Shown here one piece after another: positions 26,117 to 35,543 of a stretch of DNA of 64,000 nucleotides (positions within the stretch are counted from its first letter, which is position 1; each line of letters opens with the position of its first letter). A program made the translations under genes and the position numbers. Origin of the DNA: Bordetella sp. LUAb4 (GTDB taxonomy: Bacteria > Pseudomonadota > Gammaproteobacteria > Burkholderiales > Burkholderiaceae_B); NCBI RefSeq assembly GCF_021325795.1, contig NZ_JAHPZX010000001.1, forward strand, positions 558,001-622,000. The letters are read 5' to 3'. The notes under the pieces were generated by a model. It was not told the DNA's origin and did not search any database. It saw only the letters and a list, made by a program, of their open reading frames with translations.

Positions 26117-29100
26117 ATGTCGAACCGATTCAAACAGCGCGAACTCGCGCTCATGATTTCCTTGCTGGGCACAGGCCTGGCGTTCACACCGGGCGCGCAT
26201 GCCGCGACCGAATGCAGCGGCGGCCAGAACCAGTTCTCCGCCGACGCCCTGGATGCGTCGAAGGTGCCGGCAGGCCAGCAAGCGGGCTCGGGCAAGACGC
26301 TGAACGTAAGCGGCTCGCACGACTGCGACACCTACCTGTCCAACAAAGGCCAGTTGACGGTGCAAACGGGCGCGTCGACCGGAAACATCCTGACCCAGCA
26401 AGGCGGTAAGGTCGTCGTGCAAACCGATAGCTCGGTCAATGGCATCATCGCGGCCGGCGGCGGCATGCAGCGTCAGGCGGGACAGGCGTCAGCCACCTAC
26501 GGCACCACGGGTAACGTCACACTGCAAAGCCGCTCCCAGACGGCGGGCGTGCTGATCGGATCAGGTTCGACGCTGACCGCGAACGATGCCGACATTGGTT
26601 GGGTCAAAACCGCCGGCACCACCACGCTCACCGGAACGCACATCAGTCCCGCCGACTATGGCCTGGGCGACCCCGGGGTGCAATACCATGCCGGTCTGGA
26701 AATCAATGGCGGCACCACCACCATACAAGGCAACAGCGTCATCAATATGTTCAGCACGGTCGCCGTCGACCCGCACGCCGTGGGCATCGATGTGCATAGT
26801 GATAAGACTTACTCCGCCGGCAAGCCTATCGAGGTGCATGTCCTGGATACGTCCGTCAACTCGGGCACCGGCTTGAGCATCACTCGCGACAGCAGCGAAC
26901 CCGACGTTGCGTACAACGTCGAGCTGAAGAATTCGACCTTCCTGGCCGACAGCGCCTCTGGCGGCAACGCACCCACCGGGACCGGCGCCTACGTATCCGT
27001 GACCAGCGGAGCGAAAGCGGTCAACATCACTTCCGAAAACAACCACTTCGAGGGGTCGAGCGGCCTGCAGTTCATTTCGCAGGGCACGTCCACCACGTTC
27101 AAGGATACGGGCAGCACCTTTTCGGCCGACAACAGCCAGACCACGCAGAATCCCAACGGCGCCGGCGCCGGCATCTATGCGGCCGGCCAGGGTCAGATGA
27201 CGTTGAGCGGTTCAACCGTCAAGGGCCGTGGCGATGGCATCGAGATGGACACCCTGAGCAGTGGCCATGGCGGCAGCCTGGATCTGACCGACAACACGAC
27301 CGTCACCGCCAGCGGCGACGGCGCGGCTTTGCATTTCGTCAATCATGGCAAAAATATGCGAGGCGAAAATTCGGTCGTGATCGAGTCCGGCGCGACGCTG
27401 GATGCAAGCCATGGTAACGGCAACATCATCCAGGCCGACGCCGGTGTTGACGGTGAAGTTCAGGCCAAGGGCGTCACATTGACCGGCAATATCCAAGCCC
27501 ACGACAAGGGCACGTACCTGTTTGTCGGCGCGGCGGACCAGGCGGTCATCACCGGCACATTCAGCGCCTCTGGCGGTGCGAACTTGGGTCTCGATGCTGA
27601 CAACTCAACCTTCAACGGTGACCTTATTGCCGATGGAGCCGGCACCCTTACGCAGATCAATATGAGCAATGCTGCCGTGCTGAACGGGGGAGCCCACGCC
27701 ACGAATGGCGGGAAGGTCCAGGTCCAGGCCTTGGCAGAAGGCGTTATCCAGCACGGCGCGATAACCGCCGACGCCAGTACCGCAACCCTGCATTTGAGTG
27801 GCAGCGACCGGGTCGATGGCGGCATGATCCTGAGCAATGGCTCCGATGGTGCGGTGACCCTTGACCAAGGCTCACAGCTTTCGCGCGCCGACGGCGCCGC
27901 CTTGAGTGTCGACAACAGCACTGTCAGGTTGCAACTGATGAATGGCAGCCACCTGCAAGGCCAGGACGGTGCGCTTCTCAATGTCACCAACAATGGCAGC
28001 GCTCAGGTGTCCCTGGAAAAAACCGTGCAGGCCGGCAATATGACGGCCACCGACAGCACCTTGAATCTCACGCTCGAAGCCAACGCACAGCTCGACGGCG
28101 ACGTGTCCGCGACCAAGGGTAGTGTGGTCCTCACCAAGAATTCGGTGCTCAACGGCAATGTGATCGCCCCTACCGTGACCGTGGGCGACACCGCCACCTT
28201 GAACGGTAATCTGGACGCCGATGCATTGACCGTGGCCGACAGCGGCACCTGGAAACTAGGTAGCGCTGCCACGCAATCGCTGGGCACGCTGACCATGGAC
28301 GGCGGTACCATCGATTTCAATTCCGCCAACGGCAATTACAAGACGCTGAGCGCGAATTCGCTGAGCGGGTCCGGCGGTACCTTGGCGATGAACGTGGACT
28401 TCAACCCCGGCGGCAAGAATGACCAATTGCAGGTCACGACGGTCGACGGCACGCATGACTTGAAGGTGAATTCCGATCAGAGCGTGGCGCATCCCCGTAA
28501 TGACATCACCTTGGTGCAGACCGGAGGCGGTGGCAACGGCAGCTTCAACCTGGTGGGTGATGGCAAGACCGATGCCGGTATCTACGTCTATAACGTGGAG
28601 CAGGAAGGAAACCGCTGGGAGCTGGTGCAGACGGGGACGCTGCCGCCTGATCCCACGAACCCCACGGATCCTACGAATCCTACCAACCCCGACAACCCGA
28701 CGAATCCTACCAATCCGACCAATCCTACCAATCCCACGAATCCGGATAACGGCAATCCGGCCAATCCCAACGGCCCGACCAATAATCCCATTCCCAAGCC
28801 CAAGGACTTGTCGCCGGCCGCCAAGACGGCATTGAGCGTGGCCTCGTCCCTGCCCTACGCCTTCTACGGTGAACTCGATACCTTGCGCCAGCGCGAAGGC
28901 GACCTGCGCATGAACAAGGCCGGCAGCGGTTTGTGGGTGCGCAGCTTCGCCAGCACCAACAAGATGGCGCAGTCGGCGGCACCCGCCTACGACCTGGACC
29001 AGTACGGCGGCGCCTTCGGTGCGGATAAGCGCTTCCTGCTGTCCTCCGGCGGGGATATCTATGTCGGTGGTTTCGGCAGCTATAGCTACAACACCTCCGA

Positions 29101-29722
29101 TATCGATGGCGGGTCCAGCGGACGCACCAACAGTGCCGGCACTGGCGCCTATGTCACCTGGATGTCCCAGGGCGGCTGGTATGCCGATGGCACCATCAAG
29201 GCCAACAGCTTCGGCAATGAATTGCGTGTTGTGGGCAGCGATGGCAACCGTACCCGCGGCAAGTACGACAATTCGGGCTTCGGCGGTTCGATCGAAGTGG
29301 GCAAGCACTTCAATCTGCCCAACAACGGTTACGTCGAACCCTATTCGCAGGTCGCCGCCTTCCAGGGCACCAGCGCCAACAAGACCTTGGACAACGGCTT
29401 CCGCATTCACGATGCGCCCACCCGCTCCGTGCGTGGCCAACTGGGCTTCCAGGCCGGCACCACCTTCGAGGCTGGCAAGGGCTATATGGTCCAGCCTTAT
29501 GTGAAGGCGGCCGTGTTGCGCGAGTTCGTCAACACCAATCACGTAGCGCTCAATGGGACCACGATCTCGGACAACCTGAACGGCAACCGTGCGTTGGTGG
29601 GGCTGGGTATGCAGGCGCAGTTGAAGCAGAACCTGCAGGTCTATGCCGATGTTGACTACACCAGCGGTGGACCGGTGAATCACAGCGTTTCGGGCGACGT
29701 CGGCCTGCGTTACGCGTTCTAG
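26117..29722 (+). CDS. Autotransporter 5, pertactin-like, subfamily B
   Basis: A 1201-residue autotransporter, the longest of the five. Signal peptide MSNRFKQRELALMISLLGTG..., cut near residue 29; beta-helix passenger about 30-840; autochaperone stretch TLAMNVDFNPGGKNDQLQV; a long Thr/Asn-Pro linker about 842-895; barrel about 936-1201 ending DVGLRYAF. The only mature cysteines are Cys33 and Cys70. An RGD motif lies at residues 371-373 (KGRGDGIEM). The barrel half is nearly the same as autotransporter 4. GGAAC sequences before the ATG can serve as ribosome site. Its unusual purine/pyrimidine leader suggests separate regulation. Confidence 0.93.
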   Translation: MSNRFKQRELALMISLLGTGLAFTPGAHAATECSGGQNQFSADALDASKVPAGQQAGSGKTLNVSGSHDCDTYLSNKGQLTVQTGASTGNILTQQGGKVVVQTDSSVNGIIAAGGGMQRQAGQASATYGTTGNVTLQSRSQTAGVLIGSGSTLTANDADIGWVKTAGTTTLTGTHISPADYGLGDPGVQYHAGLEINGGTTTIQGNSVINMFSTVAVDPHAVGIDVHSDKTYSAGKPIEVHVLDTSVNSGTGLSITRDSSEPDVAYNVELKNSTFLADSASGGNAPTGTGAYVSVTSGAKAVNITSENNHFEGSSGLQFISQGTSTTFKDTGSTFSADNSQTTQNPNGAGAGIYAAGQGQMTLSGSTVKGRGDGIEMDTLSSGHGGSLDLTDNTTVTASGDGAALHFVNHGKNMRGENSVVIESGATLDASHGNGNIIQADAGVDGEVQAKGVTLTGNIQAHDKGTYLFVGAADQAVITGTFSASGGANLGLDADNSTFNGDLIADGAGTLTQINMSNAAVLNGGAHATNGGKVQVQALAEGVIQHGAITADASTATLHLSGSDRVDGGMILSNGSDGAVTLDQGSQLSRADGAALSVDNSTVRLQLMNGSHLQGQDGALLNVTNNGSAQVSLEKTVQAGNMTATDSTLNLTLEANAQLDGDVSATKGSVVLTKNSVLNGNVIAPTVTVGDTATLNGNLDADALTVADSGTWKLGSAATQSLGTLTMDGGTIDFNSANGNYKTLSANSLSGSGGTLAMNVDFNPGGKNDQLQVTTVDGTHDLKVNSDQSVAHPRNDITLVQTGGGGNGSFNLVGDGKTDAGIYVYNVEQEGNRWELVQTGTLPPDPTNPTDPTNPTNPDNPTNPTNPTNPTNPTNPDNGNPANPNGPTNNPIPKPKDLSPAAKTALSVASSLPYAFYGELDTLRQREGDLRMNKAGSGLWVRSFASTNKMAQSAAPAYDLDQYGGAFGADKRFLLSSGGDIYVGGFGSYSYNTSDIDGGSSGRTNSAGTGAYVTWMSQGGWYADGTIKANSFGNELRVVGSDGNRTRGKYDNSGFGGSIEVGKHFNLPNNGYVEPYSQVAAFQGTSANKTLDNGFRIHDAPTRSVRGQLGFQAGTTFEAGKGYMVQPYVKAAVLREFVNTNHVALNGTTISDNLNGNRALVGLGMQAQLKQNLQVYADVDYTSGGPVNHSVSGDVGLRYAF
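28645..28800 (+). repeat. 9-bp tandem repeats encoding Thr-Asn-Pro linker, autotransporter 5
   Basis: About ten nine-base units (ACC-AAT-CCG, ACG-AAT-CCT and similar) encode TNP repeats. Compared with autotransporter 4, whose flanks are nearly the same, this tract has extra units, consistent with slipped-strand or recombinational expansion. Confidence 0.82.
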
Positions 29723-29770
29723 GAGCGCCCGCCCTGGGCGTTGCCATCGCGAATGGCCGAAACTTGGTTA

Positions 29771-30640
29771 TTAACCTGGGGGCCGGGCAGAGGATTTTTG
29801 TACGGGGGCCGGTCCTACACCGCGTAGCAGGAAGCGGCGGTAGACCGGCCCCTTGCCATGATCGACGACGATGGCGCCACCGACATTCATGCGTGGCTCG
29901 GACTTGCAGGAGGGATCCAGCAGCCATAAGGCGGGTACGCTGCCACGCGGCGGCACATCAGCCCATTGCGCCGGCAGGAAGCCCGCCGCCATGGGAACAT
30001 TCAGCGCGTCGATGCGCGTGCACAGCCCCGCGAAGGACTGCGCCGCCAGGAAGGCCGCGCGTACCGGCGTGTTGCCCTCATTGCTCACCAGCACCTGGAC
30101 AGCGATACGGTCCAGATTCACTTGCCACCCCAAGACTGTGATGCGCAAGGGATGTTCCAAAGCCGCCTGGCGCGGCCAGGTCAAGTCGGCGCGCGCCTCG
30201 CCCGCCAGCACCTGGGCGGAAGTATCGGCCAACCACATGGCGCCCGCGCGCCATTGCGCCAGCGCCGGGCTCTCGCAGCCGCCGGCATTGGTGACCACAC
30301 GCCGCGCCTGGGTTGGCGTCATGAAGACCGGCGGCTGCTGTTGCGCCTGCGCCCGCCAGATGGCCCGCGCCGACACCTTAAGCCGCGCTCGCGCGACAGT
30401 TTCCAACTGAGTTGCCCGCGCGTCTTCGCGGCCAAAACGCGGGCACACGTCCGCCACCTTCTCCAACATATCCAGGCCGGTGATGGCCTGGTTCAATACA
30501 TAGTTGTTGGTCGAGCCCGTCGATGTCACCGGACCGGCCACGGCGGTAGCTTTAGCCGCAACGGCGACGGGCGCGGCGGGCGCATCGAACGCGACAGCCG
30601 CCACACCGAAGGCGATGAGCACGGCGCGGGCCGGGCGCAT
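29771..30640 (-). CDS. Exported protein of unknown function
   Basis: A 289-residue protein that I do not recognise. From the ATG at 30640 it has an Ala-rich signal sequence (MRPARAVLIAFGVAAVAFDA), and an AAGGAT site lies 12 bases upstream. A longer reading from 30703 adds 21 residues before the signal and is less likely. Two cysteines in the first half (CPRFG, GGCESP) and two in the second (AGLCTRID, DPSCKSEP) could form disulfides in the periplasm. It lies convergent to autotransporter 5 and downstream of the MaoC dehydratase. It has no visible enzyme motif. Confidence 0.75.
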   Translation of the reverse strand: MRPARAVLIAFGVAAVAFDAPAAPVAVAAKATAVAGPVTSTGSTNNYVLNQAITGLDMLEKVADVCPRFGREDARATQLETVARARLKVSARAIWRAQAQQQPPVFMTPTQARRVVTNAGGCESPALAQWRAGAMWLADTSAQVLAGEARADLTWPRQAALEHPLRITVLGWQVNLDRIAVQVLVSNEGNTPVRAAFLAAQSFAGLCTRIDALNVPMAAGFLPAQWADVPPRGSVPALWLLDPSCKSEPRMNVGGAIVVDHGKGPVYRRFLLRGVGPAPVQKSSARPPG

Positions 30641-30717
30641 GCTGGCAATCCTTGCCGCGGCGACAGGCTGCGCGGGTCCCCGAGTCGTGACACGGAAAGG
30701 CATGGCCTCGGCGTCCT

Positions 30718-31167
30718 TCAGCCCGATTTATCCACGCTGAGATCGAACAGGATGGTTGCATCCAGTTCCAGCACACCCTCGTCGTGCTGGTTCAGCACCA
30801 CCCAGCTCCACGAAGTGATACCCAGATCCGGCCGTGATGACGACGTGCGCGCCGCCTGCACGCGGGCTTCCAGGCGTAACTCATCGCCGGGCCGCACGGG
30901 AACGCGCCAGCGCACTTCGCCCAGGCCGGGCGAGCCGAAGGACTCCGAATCGTGCAGCGCCGCGTCCACCGCCATGCGCATGGCCAGCGCGCAGGTATGC
31001 CAGCCGCTGGCGATCAGGCCACCCCACCGCCCTTGCGCCGCGCGCATCGGATCGGTATGAAACCATTGCGGATCGAACTGACGGGCGTAGGCCAGAATCT
31101 CGTCTTCCGTGACGGTTACCGGACCACCCTTGATCACCATGCCCTGCTTGAACTCGGCGAATTTCAT
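30718..31167 (-). CDS. MaoC-family dehydratase (hotdog fold)
   Basis: A 149-residue single hotdog-fold protein of the MaoC/R-specific enoyl-CoA hydratase family. Visible motifs: VTVTEDEILAYARQFDPQWF (the D..H dyad region, PQWFHTDP), then GGLIASGWHTCALAMRM, and the strand VRWRVPVRPGDELRLEARV. It would hydrate an enoyl thioester in the cytoplasm; the substrate is unknown. The ATG at 31167 follows an AGGGGA site; the longer reading to 31203 has no such support. It may be co-transcribed with the exported protein just downstream. Confidence 0.88.
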   Translation of the reverse strand: MKFAEFKQGMVIKGGPVTVTEDEILAYARQFDPQWFHTDPMRAAQGRWGGLIASGWHTCALAMRMAVDAALHDSESFGSPGLGEVRWRVPVRPGDELRLEARVQAARTSSSRPDLGITSWSWVVLNQHDEGVLELDATILFDLSVDKSG

Positions 31168-31398
31168 ATCGCGACATCCCCTAGGTCCACTGGCGGCAAG
31201 CATGCCGCTCCCGCATCACGGCGTCCCAGTGCAGGACGCCATGGCGCGGTAGGCCTTTAGGATAGTTCAAACTGGGCGGATGGGTCTCGCCGTGAAGGAT
31301 GAGCCGAGCAGATCACCTAGCGTGGCCCTTGAAATGAAAGCTGCCGCATGCCGGCCGCCCGCAAAGCGGCCATGCATGCGGCACCAGCCCCGGGACGA

Positions 31399-32421
31399 TT
31401 ACCGGATTGGCCAGGGATACATCGCACCGCCCTGGTTCCACAGGGCATTGGTGCCACGCGCCAGGCCCAGCTTGCTTTGCTTGCCCACGTTGCGTTCGAA
31501 GATCTCGCCGTAATTGCCCACGGCCTTGATCGCGTTATAGGCCCACTTCTCATCCACGCCCATGTTCTTGCCGGCGCCCGGAGTGACGCCCAGGATGCGC
31601 TGGATGTTGGGATTGGGACTCTTCAGCATTTCATCGACGTTCTTCTGCGTGATGCCGTATTCCTCGGCTTCCATCAGCGCGAACAAGGTCCAGCGCACCA
31701 CCCCCAGCCATTGGTCGTCGCCCTGCCGCACCATCAGCCCCAGCGGTTCCTTGGAAAAACGCTCCGGCAGGATTTCATAGTCGTCGGGCTTGGCCAGTTG
31801 CGTCGCCCGCACGGCGGCCAGCTGCGAGGCGTCGTCGGTGAAGGCATCGCAGCGGCCCGATTCGAACGCGCGCACGACTTCGGTCACCTTGTCGATCACC
31901 ACCGGCGTGAACTTGATGCCATTGGTGCGGAACCAGTCGGCCAGATTCAATTCCGTCGTGGTGCCCGGCTGCACGCATACCGTGGCGCCGTCCAGCTCCT
32001 TGGCGCTCTTCACATTCGACGACTTGCGTACCAGGATGCCCTGGCCGTCGTAGAAGCTGGCCGCCACGGCCGCCAGGCCCAGAGACGTATCGCGCGTTTG
32101 CGTCAGCGTGACCGTGCGCATCAGCACGTCGACCTCGCCGGATTGCAGCGCGGTAAAGCGTTGCTGGGTCGACAGCGCGGTGCCTTTGTACTTGGACGCA
32201 TCGCCGAACATCGACGCGGCGACCGCGCGGCAGATGTCGACGTCCATGCCTTCCCACTCGCCTTTGCTATTGGTGGCGCTGAAGCCGGACACGCCGTCGC
32301 TCAGGCCGCATTGCACATACCCTTTCTTCTTGACCGCGTCGAATACGGTACCGGCGGTAGCGCCGGCGCTGGCGCAGGCCAGCGCCACGGCGGCGGCCAG
32401 AACGGACAAGTGCTTTTTCAT
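31399..32421 (-). CDS. aapJ: General L-amino-acid ABC transporter binding protein (AapJ-like), orphan
   Basis: A 340-residue periplasmic binding protein of the AapJ/YhdW type. Signal peptide MKKHLSVLAAAVALACASAG..., mature start near TVFDAVKKKGYVQCGLSDGV. Family-specific stretches include WEGMDVDICRAVAASMFGD, VDVLMRTVTLTQTRDTSLG and the C-terminal ARGTNALWNQGG. It should bind polar and other L-amino acids for an ABC importer. No AapQ, AapM or AapP gene is adjacent, so it is either an orphan partner of a transporter elsewhere or expressed alone. The ATG at 32421 has a GGGAGA site. Confidence 0.9.
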   Translation of the reverse strand: MKKHLSVLAAAVALACASAGATAGTVFDAVKKKGYVQCGLSDGVSGFSATNSKGEWEGMDVDICRAVAASMFGDASKYKGTALSTQQRFTALQSGEVDVLMRTVTLTQTRDTSLGLAAVAASFYDGQGILVRKSSNVKSAKELDGATVCVQPGTTTELNLADWFRTNGIKFTPVVIDKVTEVVRAFESGRCDAFTDDASQLAAVRATQLAKPDDYEILPERFSKEPLGLMVRQGDDQWLGVVRWTLFALMEAEEYGITQKNVDEMLKSPNPNIQRILGVTPGAGKNMGVDEKWAYNAIKAVGNYGEIFERNVGKQSKLGLARGTNALWNQGGAMYPWPIR

Positions 32422-32613
32422 GATGGGTCTCCCGGGTTGGCGTGCATTGTTCAAACGGATGGTTCAAACAGACAGTCTCGAGCGGATGGCTCGGACGATG
32501 GCGGCAAGCGCGGCGGCGACTTGATCCGCGCCGGCCAACAGAAGAACTTATGCCGCCCGCGCTTCCGGGGCAATTAGGTAGAACACTAGGCGGATGACAT
32601 CCGCCGGCGCGCG

Positions 32614-33666
32614 TCAGTGGTCCTGGCCGCCAGGCTGGAAGGCGGCGGCGGCGCGGCCGATGCGGTCGTTGACGGCATCCCATTCCGGCGTGCGGGGCGG
32701 GGCCTCGACCAGGATCTTGGCGTAGCCACGGCCATCGAGCTCGCGCATCAGCGAGTAGATCGCATGCGCGTATTGGGACGGATCGGCCGAAACCGGCTGC
32801 CAGGTCAACGCCGCATCCATTTCCAAGGGCCGCGGCGTGTAGCCGATGATGACGCAACGGCCAGCGGGCAGCCCGACGCCCACGACCAGGGCTTCCAGAG
32901 TGGGTCTGTCCACCAGCACCAAAGGCGTCCGCGGCGCGTAGTGGGCCTTCAGCGTACCGGAGGCGCGCGGCGCGGCGGCATCGGGCGCGGCGGGCAGCTC
33001 GCCCAGCACGCGGGCGATGTCTTGCGGCCGGATATGCCCGGGCCGCAACAGTACCGGGCCTATGCCTTCGTCAAGGCGCGACAGGTCCACGATCGTCGAC
33101 TCGATGCCGACATCAGCCGGACCGCCCTGCAACACCGGCATGCCGGCCGCCACCTGTTCGGGAAATTCCGCCACCACATGTTCGGCACGCGTCGGCGACA
33201 CATGGCCGAAGCGGTTGGCCGAAGGGCCCGCCACGCCGCCGTGTCCGCCTTTGAGCGCGGCAAACGCGCGCAGCAGGCGCTGCGCCACGGGATGCGAGGG
33301 GCAACGCACGCCTACGCTGTCCTGGCCGCCGCTGACCGCCGCATGGATATGCGGCGCGCGCTTGAGGATCAGCGTCAGGGGGCCGGGCCAGAAGGCATCG
33401 ATCAAGGCCCGGGCCTGCTCGGGGATATCGCGCGCCCAGTAGCTCAGGTCGGCGTCCGGCGCGACATGCACGATGACGGGATGATTGGACGGCCGGCCCT
33501 TGGCGGCATAGATACGCGCCACTGCCGCCGCGTCTTCCGCATCGGCGCCCAGGCCGTAGACGGTCTCGGTCGGAAAGGCGACCAGCCCCCCGCCCAGCAG
33601 GACGCGGGCAGCGTGGTCGATGTCCTGTTCGCCGGCAGCGCTGGCGGCGTTACTAGCCTGGCTCAT
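32614..33666 (-). CDS. tsaC: L-threonylcarbamoyladenylate synthase (Sua5 type)
   Basis: A 350-residue enzyme that makes threonylcarbamoyl-AMP from threonine, bicarbonate and ATP for the t6A modification of tRNA. The N-terminal YrdC domain (about 15-205) shows LGGGLVAFPTETVYGLGADA and the substrate-binding KGRPSNHPVIVH; a C-terminal Sua5 domain (about 235-340) makes it the long Sua5 form rather than short TsaC. The ATG at 33666 has a GGTGGGG site; a TTG at 33687 that overlaps purK is possible. It follows purK on the same strand and is probably in the purE-purK transcript. Confidence 0.92.
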   Translation of the reverse strand: MSQASNAASAAGEQDIDHAARVLLGGGLVAFPTETVYGLGADAEDAAAVARIYAAKGRPSNHPVIVHVAPDADLSYWARDIPEQARALIDAFWPGPLTLILKRAPHIHAAVSGGQDSVGVRCPSHPVAQRLLRAFAALKGGHGGVAGPSANRFGHVSPTRAEHVVAEFPEQVAAGMPVLQGGPADVGIESTIVDLSRLDEGIGPVLLRPGHIRPQDIARVLGELPAAPDAAAPRASGTLKAHYAPRTPLVLVDRPTLEALVVGVGLPAGRCVIIGYTPRPLEMDAALTWQPVSADPSQYAHAIYSLMRELDGRGYAKILVEAPPRTPEWDAVNDRIGRAAAAFQPGGQDH

Positions 33667-33683
33667 ATCTGCATCCCCACCGC

Positions 33684-34973
33684 TCAATGCGGCGCCGGCA
33701 AACCCAAGGCCGCGGCCACCCGCGTGGCGTCGGCACGTGCCTGCCCCATGGTGGCGGCGATGATGGTCACATGGCCCATCTTGCGGCCACGCCGCGCTTC
33801 GCGCTTGCCATAGAGATGCAGCTTGGCGCTGGGCACGGCCAAAGCGGCGGCCCAGTCCGGCTCGCGTTGCGTATCACTGTCATCCGGATACCAGATGTCG
33901 CCCAGGATGTTCAGCATGATGGCCGGTGCCAGCAGATTGGTGCTGCCCAGCGGCAGGCCGGCCATCGCACGCGCCTGCTGTTCGAACTGGCTGGTGACAC
34001 AGGCATCCATGCTGTAGTGGCCGCTATTGTGCGGCCGCGGCGCGATTTCATTGACCAGCAGACGGCCGTCGCGCAGAACGAAGAACTCCACACACAGCAC
34101 GCCGTGGTAATCCAGGCCCTGGGCAATGGCCATCGCCGCAGCGCCCGCCTGCTGCTCCAACTGCGCATCGGGACCGGACAAGGCCGCCAGGGCCACGGTC
34201 GAAACCGCCAGGATGCCGTCGCGATGCACGTTGCGCGACACCGGGAACATGACGGTGGCGCCATCGAAGCCGCGGGCGATGACCACCGAGATTTCGTGGT
34301 CCAGCGCCAACAGCGCTTCCAACACGCAGGGCACGCCACCGAAATCGTCGAAGGCGGCCAGGGCTTGCTCACGGGTGGCGACACGGGCCTGGCCCTTGCC
34401 GTCGTAACCCAGCCGAGCCACTTTCAGAATGCCGGGGAATAGCGCCTCGTCGACCTGTTCCAGGTCCGCGCGCGTGCGCACGGCAGCATGCGGCGCTACC
34501 GCGATGCCTTGCCCGGCGATAAAGGCTTTCTCGGCGATGCGGTCCTGCACCACGGCCACGGCATCGGCGGCAGGGCTGACGCGGCAATGGGCAGCCAGGC
34601 TGCGCAGGCTCTGCGCCGGCACGTTCTCGAACTCAGTGGTGACGGCGCGGCACAGGCCGGCCAGTTCGGCCAGGCCTTGCTCGTCGTCGTAGGCGGCGTG
34701 GATGTGCTTGTCGGCCACCATGGCGGCGGGGCCATCGACGGCGGGATCCAGCACGGCCACCTTATAGCCCAGGCTTTGCGCGGCGTGGCAGAACATGCGG
34801 CCCAACTGGCCGCCGCCCAGCAGGCCCAGCCAGTCGCCCGGCGCGATGGTCTTGAACGGCGTGGCGGGGGCAGATGCGGCAACAGGCGCGCCACCGGAGC
34901 CCGTGGCCCCATCGGCGCCCGGCGCGGTTGCCGTGGACTTGCTATCGAGGTTGCTCGTTTCCGGGCGGCTCAT
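33684..34973 (-). CDS. purK: N5-carboxyaminoimidazole ribonucleotide synthase
   Basis: A 429-residue ATP-grasp enzyme that carboxylates AIR with bicarbonate and ATP in purine synthesis. Motifs: the Gly-rich [20 protein letters not shown] near residue 50, TEFENVP, a lysine in [16 protein letters not shown], and [20 protein letters not shown] in the metal/ATP site. The first 40 residues are a low-complexity Ala/Thr/Gly tail not found in typical PurK. It overlaps the end of purE by four bases (ATGA), so translation is coupled. Confidence 0.95.
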   Translation of the reverse strand: MSRPETSNLDSKSTATAPGADGATGSGGAPVAASAPATPFKTIAPGDWLGLLGGGQLGRMFCHAAQSLGYKVAVLDPAVDGPAAMVADKHIHAAYDDEQGLAELAGLCRAVTTEFENVPAQSLRSLAAHCRVSPAADAVAVVQDRIAEKAFIAGQGIAVAPHAAVRTRADLEQVDEALFPGILKVARLGYDGKGQARVATREQALAAFDDFGGVPCVLEALLALDHEISVVIARGFDGATVMFPVSRNVHRDGILAVSTVALAALSGPDAQLEQQAGAAAMAIAQGLDYHGVLCVEFFVLRDGRLLVNEIAPRPHNSGHYSMDACVTSQFEQQARAMAGLPLGSTNLLAPAIMLNILGDIWYPDDSDTQREPDWAAALAVPSAKLHLYGKREARRGRKMGHVTIIAATMGQARADATRVAAALGLPAPH

Positions 34974-35500
34974 GCCGATGCTCCCTCGGGCGGCACTTTC
35001 ATATTGCGTGCCACTTCGGTCTGGCGCGCGCGGAACCCGACCAGCTTGGCGTGCAAGGCATCGTCGGTGGTGGCCAGGTTGGCGATGGCATGCAGCGCGG
35101 CGTTGGCGGCGCCGGCTTCGCCAATGGCGAAAGTGGCGACCGGCACCCCTTTGGGCATCTGCACGATGGACAGCAGCGAGTCTTCGCCGCGCAGATATTT
35201 GGACGGCACCGGCACGCCGAAGACCGGCACTTCCGTCAGCGCGGCCATCATGCCAGGCAGATGCGCCGCCCCGCCGGCACCGGCGATGATGGCGCGCAGG
35301 CCACGTGCGCGCGCCTGCGCGCCGTACTCGGCCATGTCTTGCGGCATGCGATGGGCGGAGATCACCTGCGTCTCGCAGGGCACGCCGAAGTCTTCCAGCA
35401 TGGCGACGGCATGCTTCATGACGTCCCAGTCGCTGGAAGAACCCATGATGACGCCCACCCGCGGCGCGGTCGGGGACGAGATGGTCTTGGAGGCAGTCAT
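34970..35500 (-). CDS. purE: N5-carboxyaminoimidazole ribonucleotide mutase
   Basis: A 176-residue class I PurE that converts N5-CAIR, the PurK product, to CAIR. It shows the phosphate-binding [13 protein letters not shown] at residues about 16-28, the catalytic histidine in [11 protein letters not shown] and the [11 protein letters not shown] loop. It has a short N-terminal extension. The next gene upstream belongs to an unrelated membrane-protein pair. The four-base overlap with purK shows a purE-purK operon. Confidence 0.96.
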   Translation of the reverse strand: MTASKTISSPTAPRVGVIMGSSSDWDVMKHAVAMLEDFGVPCETQVISAHRMPQDMAEYGAQARARGLRAIIAGAGGAAHLPGMMAALTEVPVFGVPVPSKYLRGEDSLLSIVQMPKGVPVATFAIGEAGAANAALHAIANLATTDDALHAKLVGFRARQTEVARNMKVPPEGASA

Positions 35501-35543
35501 AAGCCGGAGCGCAGTCGTATAAAACCTGGCATTTTACCGCGAC

